A stretch of 59,929 bases of DNA. Origin: Micrococcales bacterium. Lineage in GTDB: Bacteria; Actinomycetota; Actinomycetes; Actinomycetales; Microbacteriaceae. Below, one piece after another: positions 45,128 to 55,312 of the stretch. Position 1 is the stretch's first letter, and the number at the start of each line of letters is the position of its first letter. The DNA is taken from contig JACRGJ010000092.1 in NCBI GenBank assembly GCA_016212425.1, forward strand, positions 1-59,929, read 5' to 3'. The position numbers and the translations under genes are program-made. Under the pieces are notes generated by a model. The model had not been told where the DNA came from. It made no database searches and worked only from the letters and a program-made list of their open reading frames with translations.

Positions 45128-48037
45128 GTGACCACTTCAAGACCACGAGTCCTCATCGAGGACTGGCTACCCGTCGCAGAGCTCGGTATCGAGTCGCGGC
45201 GAGAGCGCGGAGCAGCTTCCGCACTTCCACCGCTTTCCTTTCTGCACATCTGGTGGGCCCGGCGACCCCTGGTAGCGTCCGCGGCCGTCGCACTCGCCGG
45301 GGTCATGCCGACATGGACCGAAGAACTGGCAGCATCGTTCCCCGAGGCGCCGGAAGTGCGGACAGAGTCGGCCTACCGGGCATGGCTACTCCGCCTCGTA
45401 GGAATCCTCGGTGACCCCGTCAAAGGACGCCGCATGATCGATGCCGCAAACGCTGCTGGGGTGAAGCTGCAAGGTAACGGGTACGGCTACCGACAAGCAT
45501 TCCGGAACCCCGTCAGCCGCGCTGACATCGATCTGCTTCACGCTGTTCTCCGTCACACATGGGGTGACCTTCCGATCGTTGCCGACCCCACCGCGGGTGG
45601 AGGATCGATTCCTTGGGCGGCAAGCCGACTCGGACTGCCGGTTGTCGCCAACGACCTCAACGGGGTCGCAGCCAGCGTGCTGAAGGCAGGCGTCGAGATA
45701 CCCGCAACCCGTGGCCTTGACCTCATTCCTGACATCAGGAAGTGGGGCGACGTTCTCGTCAAACGAGTAGAAAAGCGGCTCAAGAAGTTCTTCCCTCTCG
45801 ATGAAGGGGAAAGCGTCATCGCCTATATCTGGGCGAACGCAGTTCCTTGTCCGCGCACAGGTCGGATCGTGCCTCTGCTGACCGACAAGTGGCTACGCAA
45901 GACACCAGGGAAGGAGGCGGCAGTCCGGCTGGTCACCTCCGTTGAAGGAACTGAACTAAGGGAACCGCGGTTCGAGGTCAGTCTTGGACGTGGAGTAGAA
46001 AAGACCGACGCGAGCACGGGGACGATGGCGCGAGGCAAGGCGGTCTCTCCCTACGACAACTTGGTGATCGAGGGGGATTACATCAAGGAGGCCGCGCAGA
46101 GTGGCGACATGAGCCAACTGCTCTACGCGGTTGCAATCCGCAAGCCGTCCGGCGAGCGGACATTCAGGGCGCCAAACGAGCGTGACCATGAGGCGCTTCG
46201 CTCTGCTGGTCTCTACTTCGACGAGGTCAAGGACTCCTGGTTTGCGAGTGGTGTCCTTCCAACCGAGGAATTCCCTGACGGCAACGACCTTCGTCCCAAG
46301 AACTACGGTCTAGAACGCTGGATCGACTTCTACACACCTAGGCAAGCGCTGGTCCATGGCACTTTCGGCGAAGAGTTCGCGAAGCTGATACCCGAGGTGC
46401 GCGGCGAGCTTGGAGCAGGGGCTGAGGATGTTCTGTTCGAGTTGGCGCTCATGCAAGGCAAGGCACTCAACTGGAACTCACGCCTGTCATCCTGGGATGT
46501 ATCTCGCCAGAAGATGAGGAGCGTCTTCGACCGACACGACTTCGCCTTCAAGTGGACGTTCGCAGAGTTCGAAGGGGCAACGGCGCTATACGCGTGGTGC
46601 CTCGATCAACTAGAGGATGCGTACGGCGGAATCGCACGCCTCCTGGACGAGACCGGCGCTGCCGAGCTGGGCAATACTGAACGCCTTGAGCGGAAAGTCA
46701 CTGTCACGCAAGGTAGCGCTGCGAGCCTCACGCTCGATGACAGCTCGGTTACTCACATCTGCATGGACCCGCCGTACTACGACAACGTGATGTATGCGGA
46801 ATTGGCGGACTACTTCTACGTCTGGGAGAAGCGGACACTGGGGCGACTTGTGCCGGACTACTTCCACGACAACCTCACAGACAAGGACAACGAGGCGGTC
46901 GCGAATCCCGCACGTTTCGCAATGATGGGGAAGCGAAAGAAGGCGCTCGCGGACCTTGACTACGAGACGAAGATGACTTCCATCTTCTCCGAATCGAGGA
47001 GGATCCTCGCCGACGATGGCGTCCTCTCCGTCATGTTCACCCACAAGCGCGCTGAAGCCTGGGACACCTTGGGTATGGGTCTCCTCCAGGCCGGCTTCAC
47101 GATCGAAACATCCTGGCCGGTCAACACAGAAGCCGAGGTTTCGCTCCACCAGGCGAACATGAACTCTGCCGCTTCAACCATCATGCTCGTCTGTCGCAAG
47201 CGAGCGGACAGGGACGACGATCACAAGGTCTATCTCGACGACATCGAGCACGACATCCGCCAGGCAGCGCGCCAGGCAGCCACGCGATTCCAACACGATG
47301 GCATCGACGGCGTTGACCTGCTGCTCTCCACATATGGCCCGACGCTGTCGGTGATCTCGCAGAATTGGCCTGTTTACTCGTCCACTCCGGATACCGATGG
47401 ACGGGACCAGCTGCTTCGACCAGAAGACGCCCTCGCTTTGGCGCGCGAGGAGATCGTTGACCTGCGCCGTTCCCGGCTCGTTGGGCAGGCAGCAAAAGTG
47501 GACGGCCTCACCGACTTCGTGCTCTTGGCCTGGGACACGTTCGGTGCGCGCGAGTTCCCCTTCGACACAGCTCGCCTCCTGGCTCTCGCAGTAGGAGGGC
47601 TGGACATCGATGAACTGGAACGCGCGAAGATCGTCTCGAAGGCATCTGGCAAGGTCAAACTCTTGACACCCAAGGAACGGCTACGGCGGGCGACCGATTC
47701 TGAATTGCCTGGCGTGAAGCCTGAGGCATCGTCGTTCGAGTACGTCATCGACGCCGTTGACACTGCTCTCTACATCGCCGAGGTAGACGGTCAGCAGGCC
47801 GCAAAGCGGTTCCTCGACCGTCACGGATACACCAGCGACGCTGGGTTCATTTCGACCCTGCAGGGTCTGGCGAACGCGATCCCGCGGACCAAGGTCAAGG
47901 GTGCTTGGGTGGTTCCGGAGGCTGGGCTCATCGACACACTCTGCACTCTTTACTTCGATGATGTCGTGCTGCCGGAGGCGGAGGAGATGGCCGCCCTGGC
48001 CGACCCCAACGAGAACACCCTGTTCGACGTGGAGTGA
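45128..48037 (+). CDS. DUF1156-containing DNA methylase of an Hma-like defence system
   Basis: A 969-aa adenine/cytosine-N DNA methyltransferase. The N-terminus is the DUF1156 signature: 'LIEDWLPVAELGIESRRERG' and 'LSFLHIWWARRPLVAS'. SAM-binding motif I is 'VADPTAGGGSIPWAA' (from residue 152), and the catalytic motif IV DPPY is at 547-550 ('CMDPPYYDNVMY'). The large insert between motifs I and IV is typical. It probably modifies host DNA to mark self, while the helicase/ATPase attack unmodified phage DNA. The start is GTG; its stop lies 1 base before the helicase ATG. Confidence 0.92.
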   Translation: MTTSRPRVLIEDWLPVAELGIESRRERGAASALPPLSFLHIWWARRPLVASAAVALAGVMPTWTEELAASFPEAPEVRTESAYRAWLLRLVGILGDPVKGRRMIDAANAAGVKLQGNGYGYRQAFRNPVSRADIDLLHAVLRHTWGDLPIVADPTAGGGSIPWAASRLGLPVVANDLNGVAASVLKAGVEIPATRGLDLIPDIRKWGDVLVKRVEKRLKKFFPLDEGESVIAYIWANAVPCPRTGRIVPLLTDKWLRKTPGKEAAVRLVTSVEGTELREPRFEVSLGRGVEKTDASTGTMARGKAVSPYDNLVIEGDYIKEAAQSGDMSQLLYAVAIRKPSGERTFRAPNERDHEALRSAGLYFDEVKDSWFASGVLPTEEFPDGNDLRPKNYGLERWIDFYTPRQALVHGTFGEEFAKLIPEVRGELGAGAEDVLFELALMQGKALNWNSRLSSWDVSRQKMRSVFDRHDFAFKWTFAEFEGATALYAWCLDQLEDAYGGIARLLDETGAAELGNTERLERKVTVTQGSAASLTLDDSSVTHICMDPPYYDNVMYAELADYFYVWEKRTLGRLVPDYFHDNLTDKDNEAVANPARFAMMGKRKKALADLDYETKMTSIFSESRRILADDGVLSVMFTHKRAEAWDTLGMGLLQAGFTIETSWPVNTEAEVSLHQANMNSAASTIMLVCRKRADRDDDHKVYLDDIEHDIRQAARQAATRFQHDGIDGVDLLLSTYGPTLSVISQNWPVYSSTPDTDGRDQLLRPEDALALAREEIVDLRRSRLVGQAAKVDGLTDFVLLAWDTFGAREFPFDTARLLALAVGGLDIDELERAKIVSKASGKVKLLTPKERLRRATDSELPGVKPEASSFEYVIDAVDTALYIAEVDGQQAAKRFLDRHGYTSDAGFISTLQGLANAIPRTKVKGAWVVPEAGLIDTLCTLYFDDVVLPEAEEMAALADPNENTLFDVE

Positions 48038-48038
48038 C

Positions 48039-51000
48039 ATGACCACGGACGACAGCGATGCTCTACTGCCTGGGCCGCCGGCCGCACCGGCCGCGCCGGT
48101 GATCTCCGATCTGTTTCCCTACGATCCGATCTCGTCGCCTGACTCGTTCCAGATGGTTGATCTTGGAGCGACCTACTCGCCGGATGATCGTCCGTTCGAG
48201 ACGTTCTACTTACCGCTGCTGTCACGGGCAGTCACCTATGACAGAGCCGTGGGCTACTGGTCGGCAGCCGAGCTTCAGTACGCAGCCCAGGGCACGGCCC
48301 ACTTCCTCGCGAACGGCGGAAAGATGCGACTGATCGTCGGAGCGCAACTCGCCCAACGAGACGTGGACGCCGTCATCGAAGGCAAGCCTCTCGACGACGT
48401 AGTGGCGGAGAGGCTCCTCGCCGACCCGGAACTTGTGGGCGCACGGATCGTTCAGAGCGAGCATCTGAGCGTGCTCGCGTGGATGGTTGCCACGGACCGA
48501 CTTGAGATTCGTGTCGGGGTCCCACGAGGAGAGAATGGTGAGCTACTGACGCATGAGCAGTCGGGGCGCTACTTCCACACCAAGTACGGCATATTCGCGG
48601 ATGGCTACGGCAACCGAGTCGCCTTCAACGGCTCGAACAACTCCTCAGTCACGGCCTGGGCTAAGAACCACGAGACCTTCGACGCCTATCCATCCTGGAA
48701 TATCCCCATCTGGGACTACCTGGGTGTCCACAAGGTGCTCGACTTCGAGAAGCATTGGACAGACAACGCCGATGCAGGATGGGCCGTTATCGACCTGCCG
48801 ACGGCAGTGCGGATGCACCTCATCGAGCACGCGCCCGATAGACCACCCTTACCACCGGGCGTCGTCTTACCACCGTCGGAAGTGCCGCCTTCGGTGGCCG
48901 ACGACACCGACGAGTTCGATGTCGAGGTGGCCTGGGAAGAGCTCGTCGCATTGCGCGACGCACCAACGGAATCGTCGTGGACCGGCGTCGGATCGGCATG
49001 GGCACAACCCCTCCCGCACCAAGCTGAGCTCATCAACCGTGTCGTGAGCACCTACCCGCGCGGCTACCTGTTCGCCGACGAGGTCGGACTCGGCAAGACC
49101 GTCGAGGCCGGCATGGTCCTCCGTGAACTCTTCACCTCAGGTCGGGCGAAGAAGGCGCTACTGCTCGTGCCCGCTTCAGTGATGAAGCAGTGGCAAGAGG
49201 AGCTTCACGAGAAGATGAACCTCGATGTTGCCCGCTTCGACAAGGGCATCTTCGTGGATCGCCACGACCAGCCGATCCCCGTTGCTTCGAACGCCAATCC
49301 ATGGTCGGCGTTTCCCATCGTGCTTGCTTCGTCGCACCTTGCCCGCCGCCGAGATCGCCGGCGTCAGATTCTCGATGCCGGACCGTGGGATGTCGTGCTG
49401 GTTGACGAAGCCCACCACGCCCGGCGACGCGGCTCCAAGCCAACCGATACTCCGAACTCGCTGCTCGCACTACTCCAAGAGATGCGCGACAAGGAGATGT
49501 GGCGCGCGCTGTACCTGGCCACCGCCACGCCGATGCAGATGAACCCGCACGAAGCCTGGGACCTGATCTCTCTACTCGGACTCAAGGGTCGATGGGGCGT
49601 CAGCGCCGACGACTTTATCCGGTACTTCAAACTTTTGGCAATCGACCCCATGCATCGCCACTGGGACCTGCTTTGCGCGATGCTGGAGGACTACTTCTCC
49701 GACCCACAGGCCGAGCGGGACGCTGACCTCGAACAGCAAATCGACGACGCCCTTGGCTGGACGGGTGCGTACGTGGTCACGGCTCTGGCCGGGAACCCGC
49801 CGAGTGCCGATTTGAAGGCCAAGTTCCCGAACGCGACTTCCGAGTGGATGGACAAGTGGCTCCGCCGACACACGCCAATGCGGGATCGGGTGTTCCGAAA
49901 CACCCGAAAGACGATGCGCGAGTACCAAGCGGCAGGGATCATCCCCGACGACGTGGTGATCCCGTACCGCCACGTCAAGGACGAGTTCATCCCGCTGGAG
50001 CCGAACGAGCGCCGACTGTACGAGCGCATCGAGGAGTACATCCGTCGCCACTACAACGCATACATGGCTGAGGCAGGAAATCAGGCGCTCGGGTTCATTA
50101 TGACCATCTATCGCCGTCGCCTGACTTCATCGTTCGAGGCGATCAAACGGTCGCTTCGTCGTCGGCTGAGCGTCTTGGAAGACGGTAGGAACCTCGCTGA
50201 GCTGCTCACGGACGACGACAACGTCGATGTCGAAGGATCATTGTTCGAGCCGGAAGCGTTCGACACCAGGGCCGACCGACTCCGCGACGAGATCGCCGAG
50301 CTCAAGTCGTTCCTCCAAGACCTCGACAGCATCACCGGCGAGGACAGCAAGGCCAGCAAGCTCGTTGCAGACGTGACCGAGGCGCTGAACACCTACTCGT
50401 CGGTGGTGGTCTTCACCCAGTACGCCGACACCATGGACTACGTCCGCGAGCGACTCATCACGGCAGGCTACCGCCGACTCGGATGCTACTCGGGCCGCGG
50501 AGGTGAGGTCTACGACGCCCAGTCCGAGACATGGGCCGAGGTCACAAAGTCGGAGATCAAGACCATGTTCCGCAGTGGTGAGCTGGAAGTTCTCATCGGT
50601 ACCGACTCCATGAGCGAAGGTCTGAACCTACAAACGTCCGGACGGCTCATCAACTACGACATGCCATGGAACCTCATGCGCGTCGAGCAGCGGATCGGCC
50701 GCGTTGATCGCATCGGCGCCTTCTACAAGGACATCCGCATCAGCAACTACTTCTACGCCGACACCGTCGAGGAACAGGTCTACAAGGGCATCGCAGAGGA
50801 CTACGGAGACTTCACCGACATCGTCGGCGACGCCGCACCCGTGCTCGCAAACATTGAGAAAGCCATCGAACGCCTCGCGCTGTCTGGGCATACAACGCCC
50901 ACCGGCATCGAGTCTGAGGTCGGCGAACTCCGTCAGCAAGTTGAGGACATCAGGAACGAACCGGTGGGTAACGACGATCTGGGCGAACCTGCTGGAGAGA

Positions 51001-51344
51001 GCCACGTCAAAGAACCGCCCGAGCTATCGGGAGCGACAACTCTGAAGGATCTGGAGAGGATTCTCACAACGAACGGCCTGACACGCGATGCTTTCGAGCC
51101 GGATACTGGACGTCCCAAAGTGTATTGGCTGAAGCCACCAGCTGAAGCGTTGTCCTCTGTGTCCTTCCGTAAGAGTGACGGCGTACATGATGTTGAGGAG
51201 TACTTCACCTCATCGCCAGTCACTCCGCTACCGGTGACGTTTGACCGTGTGACATGGGATGAGAGCAATGACTCTGACCTCGTTTTCCTCACCTACTGCA
51301 CTCCCGAGCTGGCGGCGCTACTTCCAGGGAAGGCGGAAGGGTAG
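48039..51344 (+). CDS. PLD-domain SNF2-family helicase of an Hma-like defence system
   Basis: A 1101-aa protein. The N-terminal domain (about 40-260) is phospholipase-D-like with one HxK half-motif (H180-T-K182) and 'FNGSNNSS' near 196-203. A superfamily 2 helicase follows: motif I 'DEVGLGKTVEAG' (K353), motif II DEAH at 456-459, 'ATATPMQMNP' (motif III), and in the C-terminal lobe 'VVVFTQYADTMDYVRERL', 'GTDSMSEGLNLQ' and 'RVEQRIGRVDRIG'. It should be a DNA translocase with a possible nuclease domain. I start at the ATG one base after the methylase stop; the longer upstream frame overlaps the methylase. Confidence 0.92.
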   Translation: MTTDDSDALLPGPPAAPAAPVISDLFPYDPISSPDSFQMVDLGATYSPDDRPFETFYLPLLSRAVTYDRAVGYWSAAELQYAAQGTAHFLANGGKMRLIVGAQLAQRDVDAVIEGKPLDDVVAERLLADPELVGARIVQSEHLSVLAWMVATDRLEIRVGVPRGENGELLTHEQSGRYFHTKYGIFADGYGNRVAFNGSNNSSVTAWAKNHETFDAYPSWNIPIWDYLGVHKVLDFEKHWTDNADAGWAVIDLPTAVRMHLIEHAPDRPPLPPGVVLPPSEVPPSVADDTDEFDVEVAWEELVALRDAPTESSWTGVGSAWAQPLPHQAELINRVVSTYPRGYLFADEVGLGKTVEAGMVLRELFTSGRAKKALLLVPASVMKQWQEELHEKMNLDVARFDKGIFVDRHDQPIPVASNANPWSAFPIVLASSHLARRRDRRRQILDAGPWDVVLVDEAHHARRRGSKPTDTPNSLLALLQEMRDKEMWRALYLATATPMQMNPHEAWDLISLLGLKGRWGVSADDFIRYFKLLAIDPMHRHWDLLCAMLEDYFSDPQAERDADLEQQIDDALGWTGAYVVTALAGNPPSADLKAKFPNATSEWMDKWLRRHTPMRDRVFRNTRKTMREYQAAGIIPDDVVIPYRHVKDEFIPLEPNERRLYERIEEYIRRHYNAYMAEAGNQALGFIMTIYRRRLTSSFEAIKRSLRRRLSVLEDGRNLAELLTDDDNVDVEGSLFEPEAFDTRADRLRDEIAELKSFLQDLDSITGEDSKASKLVADVTEALNTYSSVVVFTQYADTMDYVRERLITAGYRRLGCYSGRGGEVYDAQSETWAEVTKSEIKTMFRSGELEVLIGTDSMSEGLNLQTSGRLINYDMPWNLMRVEQRIGRVDRIGAFYKDIRISNYFYADTVEEQVYKGIAEDYGDFTDIVGDAAPVLANIEKAIERLALSGHTTPTGIESEVGELRQQVEDIRNEPVGNDDLGEPAGESHVKEPPELSGATTLKDLERILTTNGLTRDAFEPDTGRPKVYWLKPPAEALSSVSFRKSDGVHDVEEYFTSSPVTPLPVTFDRVTWDESNDSDLVFLTYCTPELAALLPGKAEG

Positions 51345-51372
51345 GCCGTGATGGCGGCGTTGTTGTTGTTCG

Positions 51373-51669
51373 TCACCGGGTCTTCGCCCACACCGTGGCA
51401 CGGTGAACGCCGAACTGACGCGCCAACGTGTTCACACCGATGCCATACTCGCGGGCTGTTCGCATAGCGTCCACTTCCTTGTCCGTGAGCCGTGTTCGAG
51501 GTCGTTTACTTGGGTCCGTCGACGCGCCGATCAACGGGTCATCGACACCGCTCTCGGAGACTGCCTCCCCGCGAATGCCTTGATTCCACGCGGAAACGAG
51601 CTTCTGAACCCGTGGTCGTTTGTTCCCGCAGCGCTCCATTGCGTCCACCATTGTGGTGAGTCGCGTCAT
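51373..51669 (-). CDS. Small resolvase-like helix-turn-helix protein
   Basis: About 98 aa, probably starting at the ATG at 51669 (the ORF extends to 51795; an ATG at 51651 is also possible). The C-terminal 'RTRLTDKEVDAMRTAREYG' and 'VNTLARQFGVHRATVWAKTR' form a Hin-recombinase-type helix-turn-helix; the N-terminal part is 'MVDAMERCGNKRPRVQKLVSA'. There is no serine-recombinase catalytic domain. It overlaps the end of a transposase remnant on the same strand, so it is probably a leftover or satellite gene of mobile DNA. Confidence 0.55.
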   Translation of the reverse strand: MTRLTTMVDAMERCGNKRPRVQKLVSAWNQGIRGEAVSESGVDDPLIGASTDPSKRPRTRLTDKEVDAMRTAREYGIGVNTLARQFGVHRATVWAKTR

Positions 51670-51730
51670 GTGTCTCACATGTTCCGAGGCATGTGTCTCG
51701 CTCCGTCTTTGGCCATCGGCCCAGGGTTGT

Positions 51731-51916
51731 GTTGTTGCGCCAGCAGCTGCGGTCGGGGCGGATGGTGTTGGTTGCGATGACCTCGCCGGTGTCAAGGAGG
51801 ACGACTGTCACGGTGGTCGTGTCGATGAGGGCGGTGATCCGTTTCCCGCGGTGGGCGGCGCCGATGCGGAGGTGGTGCATGCGGCCGGCGCGGCGGAGGC
51901 TGATCTTGCAGCGATG
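51731..51916 (-). pseudogene. IS481-type (rve) transposase C-terminal remnant
   Basis: A frame reading 'KISLRRAGRMHHLRIGAAHR' and continuing 'GKRITALIDTTTVTVVLLDT', 'GEVIATNTIRPDRS' matches the beta-barrel tail that ends IS481-family/integrase-core transposases in actinobacteria. The catalytic DDE domain is missing: upstream lies the MntA gene on the opposite strand. It marks a past insertion and deletion event at the right border of the defence cargo. Confidence 0.6.
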
Positions 51917-51981
51917 TCGCGCGACTTCTGGGCCGCGCCCGAGGTCCCCATCGACAGGCTGAAGTCTGGGACGATGGGGAC

Positions 51982-52287
51982 ATGATCAGCGCGACGCTCC
52001 TCGACACCGAGGCAATCCGTCGCGCCTGCGAGCAGTACGGCGTCGAACGGCTCCGCATCTTCGGATCGGCGCTCACCGACCGCTTCGACCCCGAGCGCAG
52101 CGACGTCGACTTCCTCGTCGACTTCCTGCCTGGTCGCGATGACCTGCTCAGCGACTACCTCGACTTCAAGTCCGAGTTGGAGCGCATCCTCGGTCGCGAC
52201 GTCGACCTCGTGATGGCCCGGTCGGTGAAGAACCCCTTCTTCAAGGCGTCCGCGTTCAAGGCGGCGCAAGATGTCTATGCGGCCTAA
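51982..52287 (+). CDS. mntA: MntA-type antitoxin (minimal nucleotidyltransferase)
   Basis: A 101-aa minimal nucleotidyltransferase with the family motif GS-x(11)-D-x-D: G28-S29 in 'LRIFGSALTDRF' and D41/D43 in 'ERSDVDFLVDF'. In MntA-HepT systems this protein inactivates the HEPN toxin by AMPylating a tyrosine next to its active site. Its 3' end overlaps the HEPN gene by 17 bases, the usual arrangement. Its promoter must lie in the transposase-remnant region immediately upstream. Confidence 0.9.
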   Translation: MISATLLDTEAIRRACEQYGVERLRIFGSALTDRFDPERSDVDFLVDFLPGRDDLLSDYLDFKSELERILGRDVDLVMARSVKNPFFKASAFKAAQDVYAA

Positions 52288-52636
52288 GGCGGGCGCACAT
52301 CTCTGGGACGCGGCCGAGGCAGCGAAGAATATCCGGACCGTCGCCGAGGGCAAGGCCAGGAACGACCTCGACAACGACCTCATCATCCGCTCCGCGATCG
52401 AGCGCCTGATCGAGCTCCTCGGCGAAGCCCTCAACCGGCTGCGGCGCGATGACCCCGAGACGGCGGCTCGAGTGCCTGGCTTCGACAAGGTCATCGGCAT
52501 GCGGAACATACTCGCCCACGAGTACGGCGACATCGACTACGAGATCGTCTGGAGCGCCGTCACGAATCGAGTGCCCGAGTTGATCGTCGTGCTCGACGAA
52601 CTCGTCGCCGAGGCCATGCCCTCCATCGGGGAATAG
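52271..52636 (+). CDS. hepT: HepT-type toxin (HEPN ribonuclease)
   Basis: A 121-aa all-helical HEPN protein. The RNase motif R-x4-H-x-Y is R78-NILA-H83-E-Y85 in 'GMRNILAHEYGDIDY'. The arrangement matches HepT toxins that cleave tRNA or mRNA; Tyr85 is the residue modified by MntA in studied systems. It overlaps the mntA gene, supporting co-translation. Confidence 0.9.
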   Translation: MSMRPKAGAHLWDAAEAAKNIRTVAEGKARNDLDNDLIIRSAIERLIELLGEALNRLRRDDPETAARVPGFDKVIGMRNILAHEYGDIDYEIVWSAVTNRVPELIVVLDELVAEAMPSIGE

Positions 52637-52746
52637 CGCGCTCACAGGCTGATCCCTTCCCGCCCTCGCGAGTGGTAGGCGCTGTGGCTGGAGAAGCCGA
52701 CTATGCATGCTTCGCAGACGTACAGACACGCGCCTAACATGTTCCC

Positions 52747-52980
52747 GTGTCGAAGATGCTGCAAGTACGAGACGTCCCCGACGAGGTGCATGCGGAACTC
52801 CGTCGTCGTGCCTCGGCCGCCGGAATGAGCTTGTCCGACTTCGCCAGGCAGGAGTTGGCTCGGCTGGCCCGACGGCCCTCGCTCGCAGACCTGCTGGATC
52901 GAGCCGCACGCCGCAAGGGCGACCGGATGACCTTCTCTGAAGCCCGCGAGGCTGTCAGCGCCGAGCGCCCGCCCGAGTGA
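52747..52980 (+). CDS. vapB: VapB/FitA-like ribbon-helix-helix antitoxin
   Basis: A 77-aa antitoxin. Residues 1-45 form a ribbon-helix-helix: 'LQVRDVPDEVHAELRRRA' and 'GMSLSDFARQELARLA', as in FitA/VapB antitoxins. The C-terminal part would bind the PIN toxin. The start is GTG. Its stop overlaps the toxin GTG (GTGA), so the two are translationally coupled and likely autoregulated from a promoter in the 110 bases after hepT. Confidence 0.88.
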   Translation: MSKMLQVRDVPDEVHAELRRRASAAGMSLSDFARQELARLARRPSLADLLDRAARRKGDRMTFSEAREAVSAERPPE

Positions 52981-53375
52981 TCGTCGCCGACGCCTCGATC
53001 ATCGTGTCGGCGCTCCTCAGCACCGGTGGCGCCGGGGCCCGGGCGAGGGAGCGGCTTCGACAAGGTCCAGACCTGCATGTGCCGCACCTCCTCGACGTGG
53101 AGGTCACCGCGGCACTGCGCAGACGGGTTCGCCTCGGCCATACCGACTCCGATACTGCTGTCGAAGTCCTGGGCGATCTCGCCGACCTCCCCGCCACGCG
53201 ATGGGACCACGAGCCGCTCCTCCGGCGCGTTGGGGAACTACGGGACAACGTCACGGCGTACGACGCGTGCTACGTCGTGCTCGCCGAGATGCTGGGCGCC
53301 GAGCTGGTCACGAGCGACGTTCGCCTTGGCCGCGCCCCGGGACTTCGATGCGCGGTCGACGTGCTGACTGACTGA
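52977..53375 (+). CDS. vapC: VapC-type PIN-domain ribonuclease toxin
   Basis: A 132-aa PIN-domain protein. The four acidic metal-binding residues are visible: D5 ('VADASIIVSAL'), E42 ('DVEVTAALRR'), D96 ('TAYDACYVVLAE') and D114 ('VTSDVRLGRA'). VapC toxins cut tRNA or rRNA. The GTG start overlaps the antitoxin stop. It converges on sufU, with a terminator-like hairpin between. Confidence 0.9.
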   Translation: MIVADASIIVSALLSTGGAGARARERLRQGPDLHVPHLLDVEVTAALRRRVRLGHTDSDTAVEVLGDLADLPATRWDHEPLLRRVGELRDNVTAYDACYVVLAEMLGAELVTSDVRLGRAPGLRCAVDVLTD

Positions 53376-53384
53376 GGCTCGGCA

Positions 53385-53419
53385 GCCCGGTCGCGACGCG
53401 GATTCGCGCGCTACCGGGC
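53385..53419. terminator. Bidirectional terminator-like hairpin between vapC and sufU
   Basis: Arms GCCCGGT (53385-53391) and ACCGGGC (53413-53419) with additional CGCG pairing inside form a strong hairpin in the 54-bp gap between convergent genes. No T tract on either side, so efficiency is uncertain. Confidence 0.55.
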
Positions 53420-53429
53420 CCGCCCGCTC

Positions 53430-55312
<1,883 letters not shown>

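Larger units (their letters stand above)
31838..51981. mobile_element. Integrated mobilizable element in tRNA-Ala carrying a defence locus (right end uncertain)
   Basis: The left end is placed at the 3' end of tRNA-Ala because a large serine recombinase reads directly toward it. The element then holds accessory proteins, a MobF-type relaxase, a GHKL-nuclease protein and an Hma-like operon. GC content and codon choice (more AAG/GAA/GTT and A/T third positions) differ from the flanking core genes. No type IV secretion or coupling-protein gene is present, so transfer would need a helper. I saw no repeat of the tRNA 3' end on the right. The end may lie near the transposase remnant (about 51,980) or beyond the toxin-antitoxin genes (about 53,400). 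Confidence 0.75.

Noticed and set aside
47901-48038. N-terminal extension of the helicase into the methylase gene
   Set aside because: The extension overlaps the methylase 3' end in another frame and has unusual composition; the ATG one base after the methylase stop is better placed.
39005-51344. DISARM or BREX system
   Set aside because: There is a methylase, a PLD domain and a helicase, but no DUF1998 protein (DISARM) and no PglZ phosphatase or BrxC/L-type protein (BREX). DUF499 plus DUF1156 fits Hma better.
51931-51950. Short match (AGGTCC) to the tRNA-Ala 3' end as a possible right attachment site
   Set aside because: Only six to seven bases agree, which is expected by chance in this composition.
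51808-52533. Minus-strand frame of 241 codons opposite mntA/hepT
   Set aside because: It is antisense to two motif-bearing genes and has Arg/Ser-rich composition without any domain.
33900-53400. CRISPR array
   Set aside because: No regularly spaced direct repeats of 24-40 bases anywhere in the element; the repeats seen in the window are coding tandem repeats or short palindromes.
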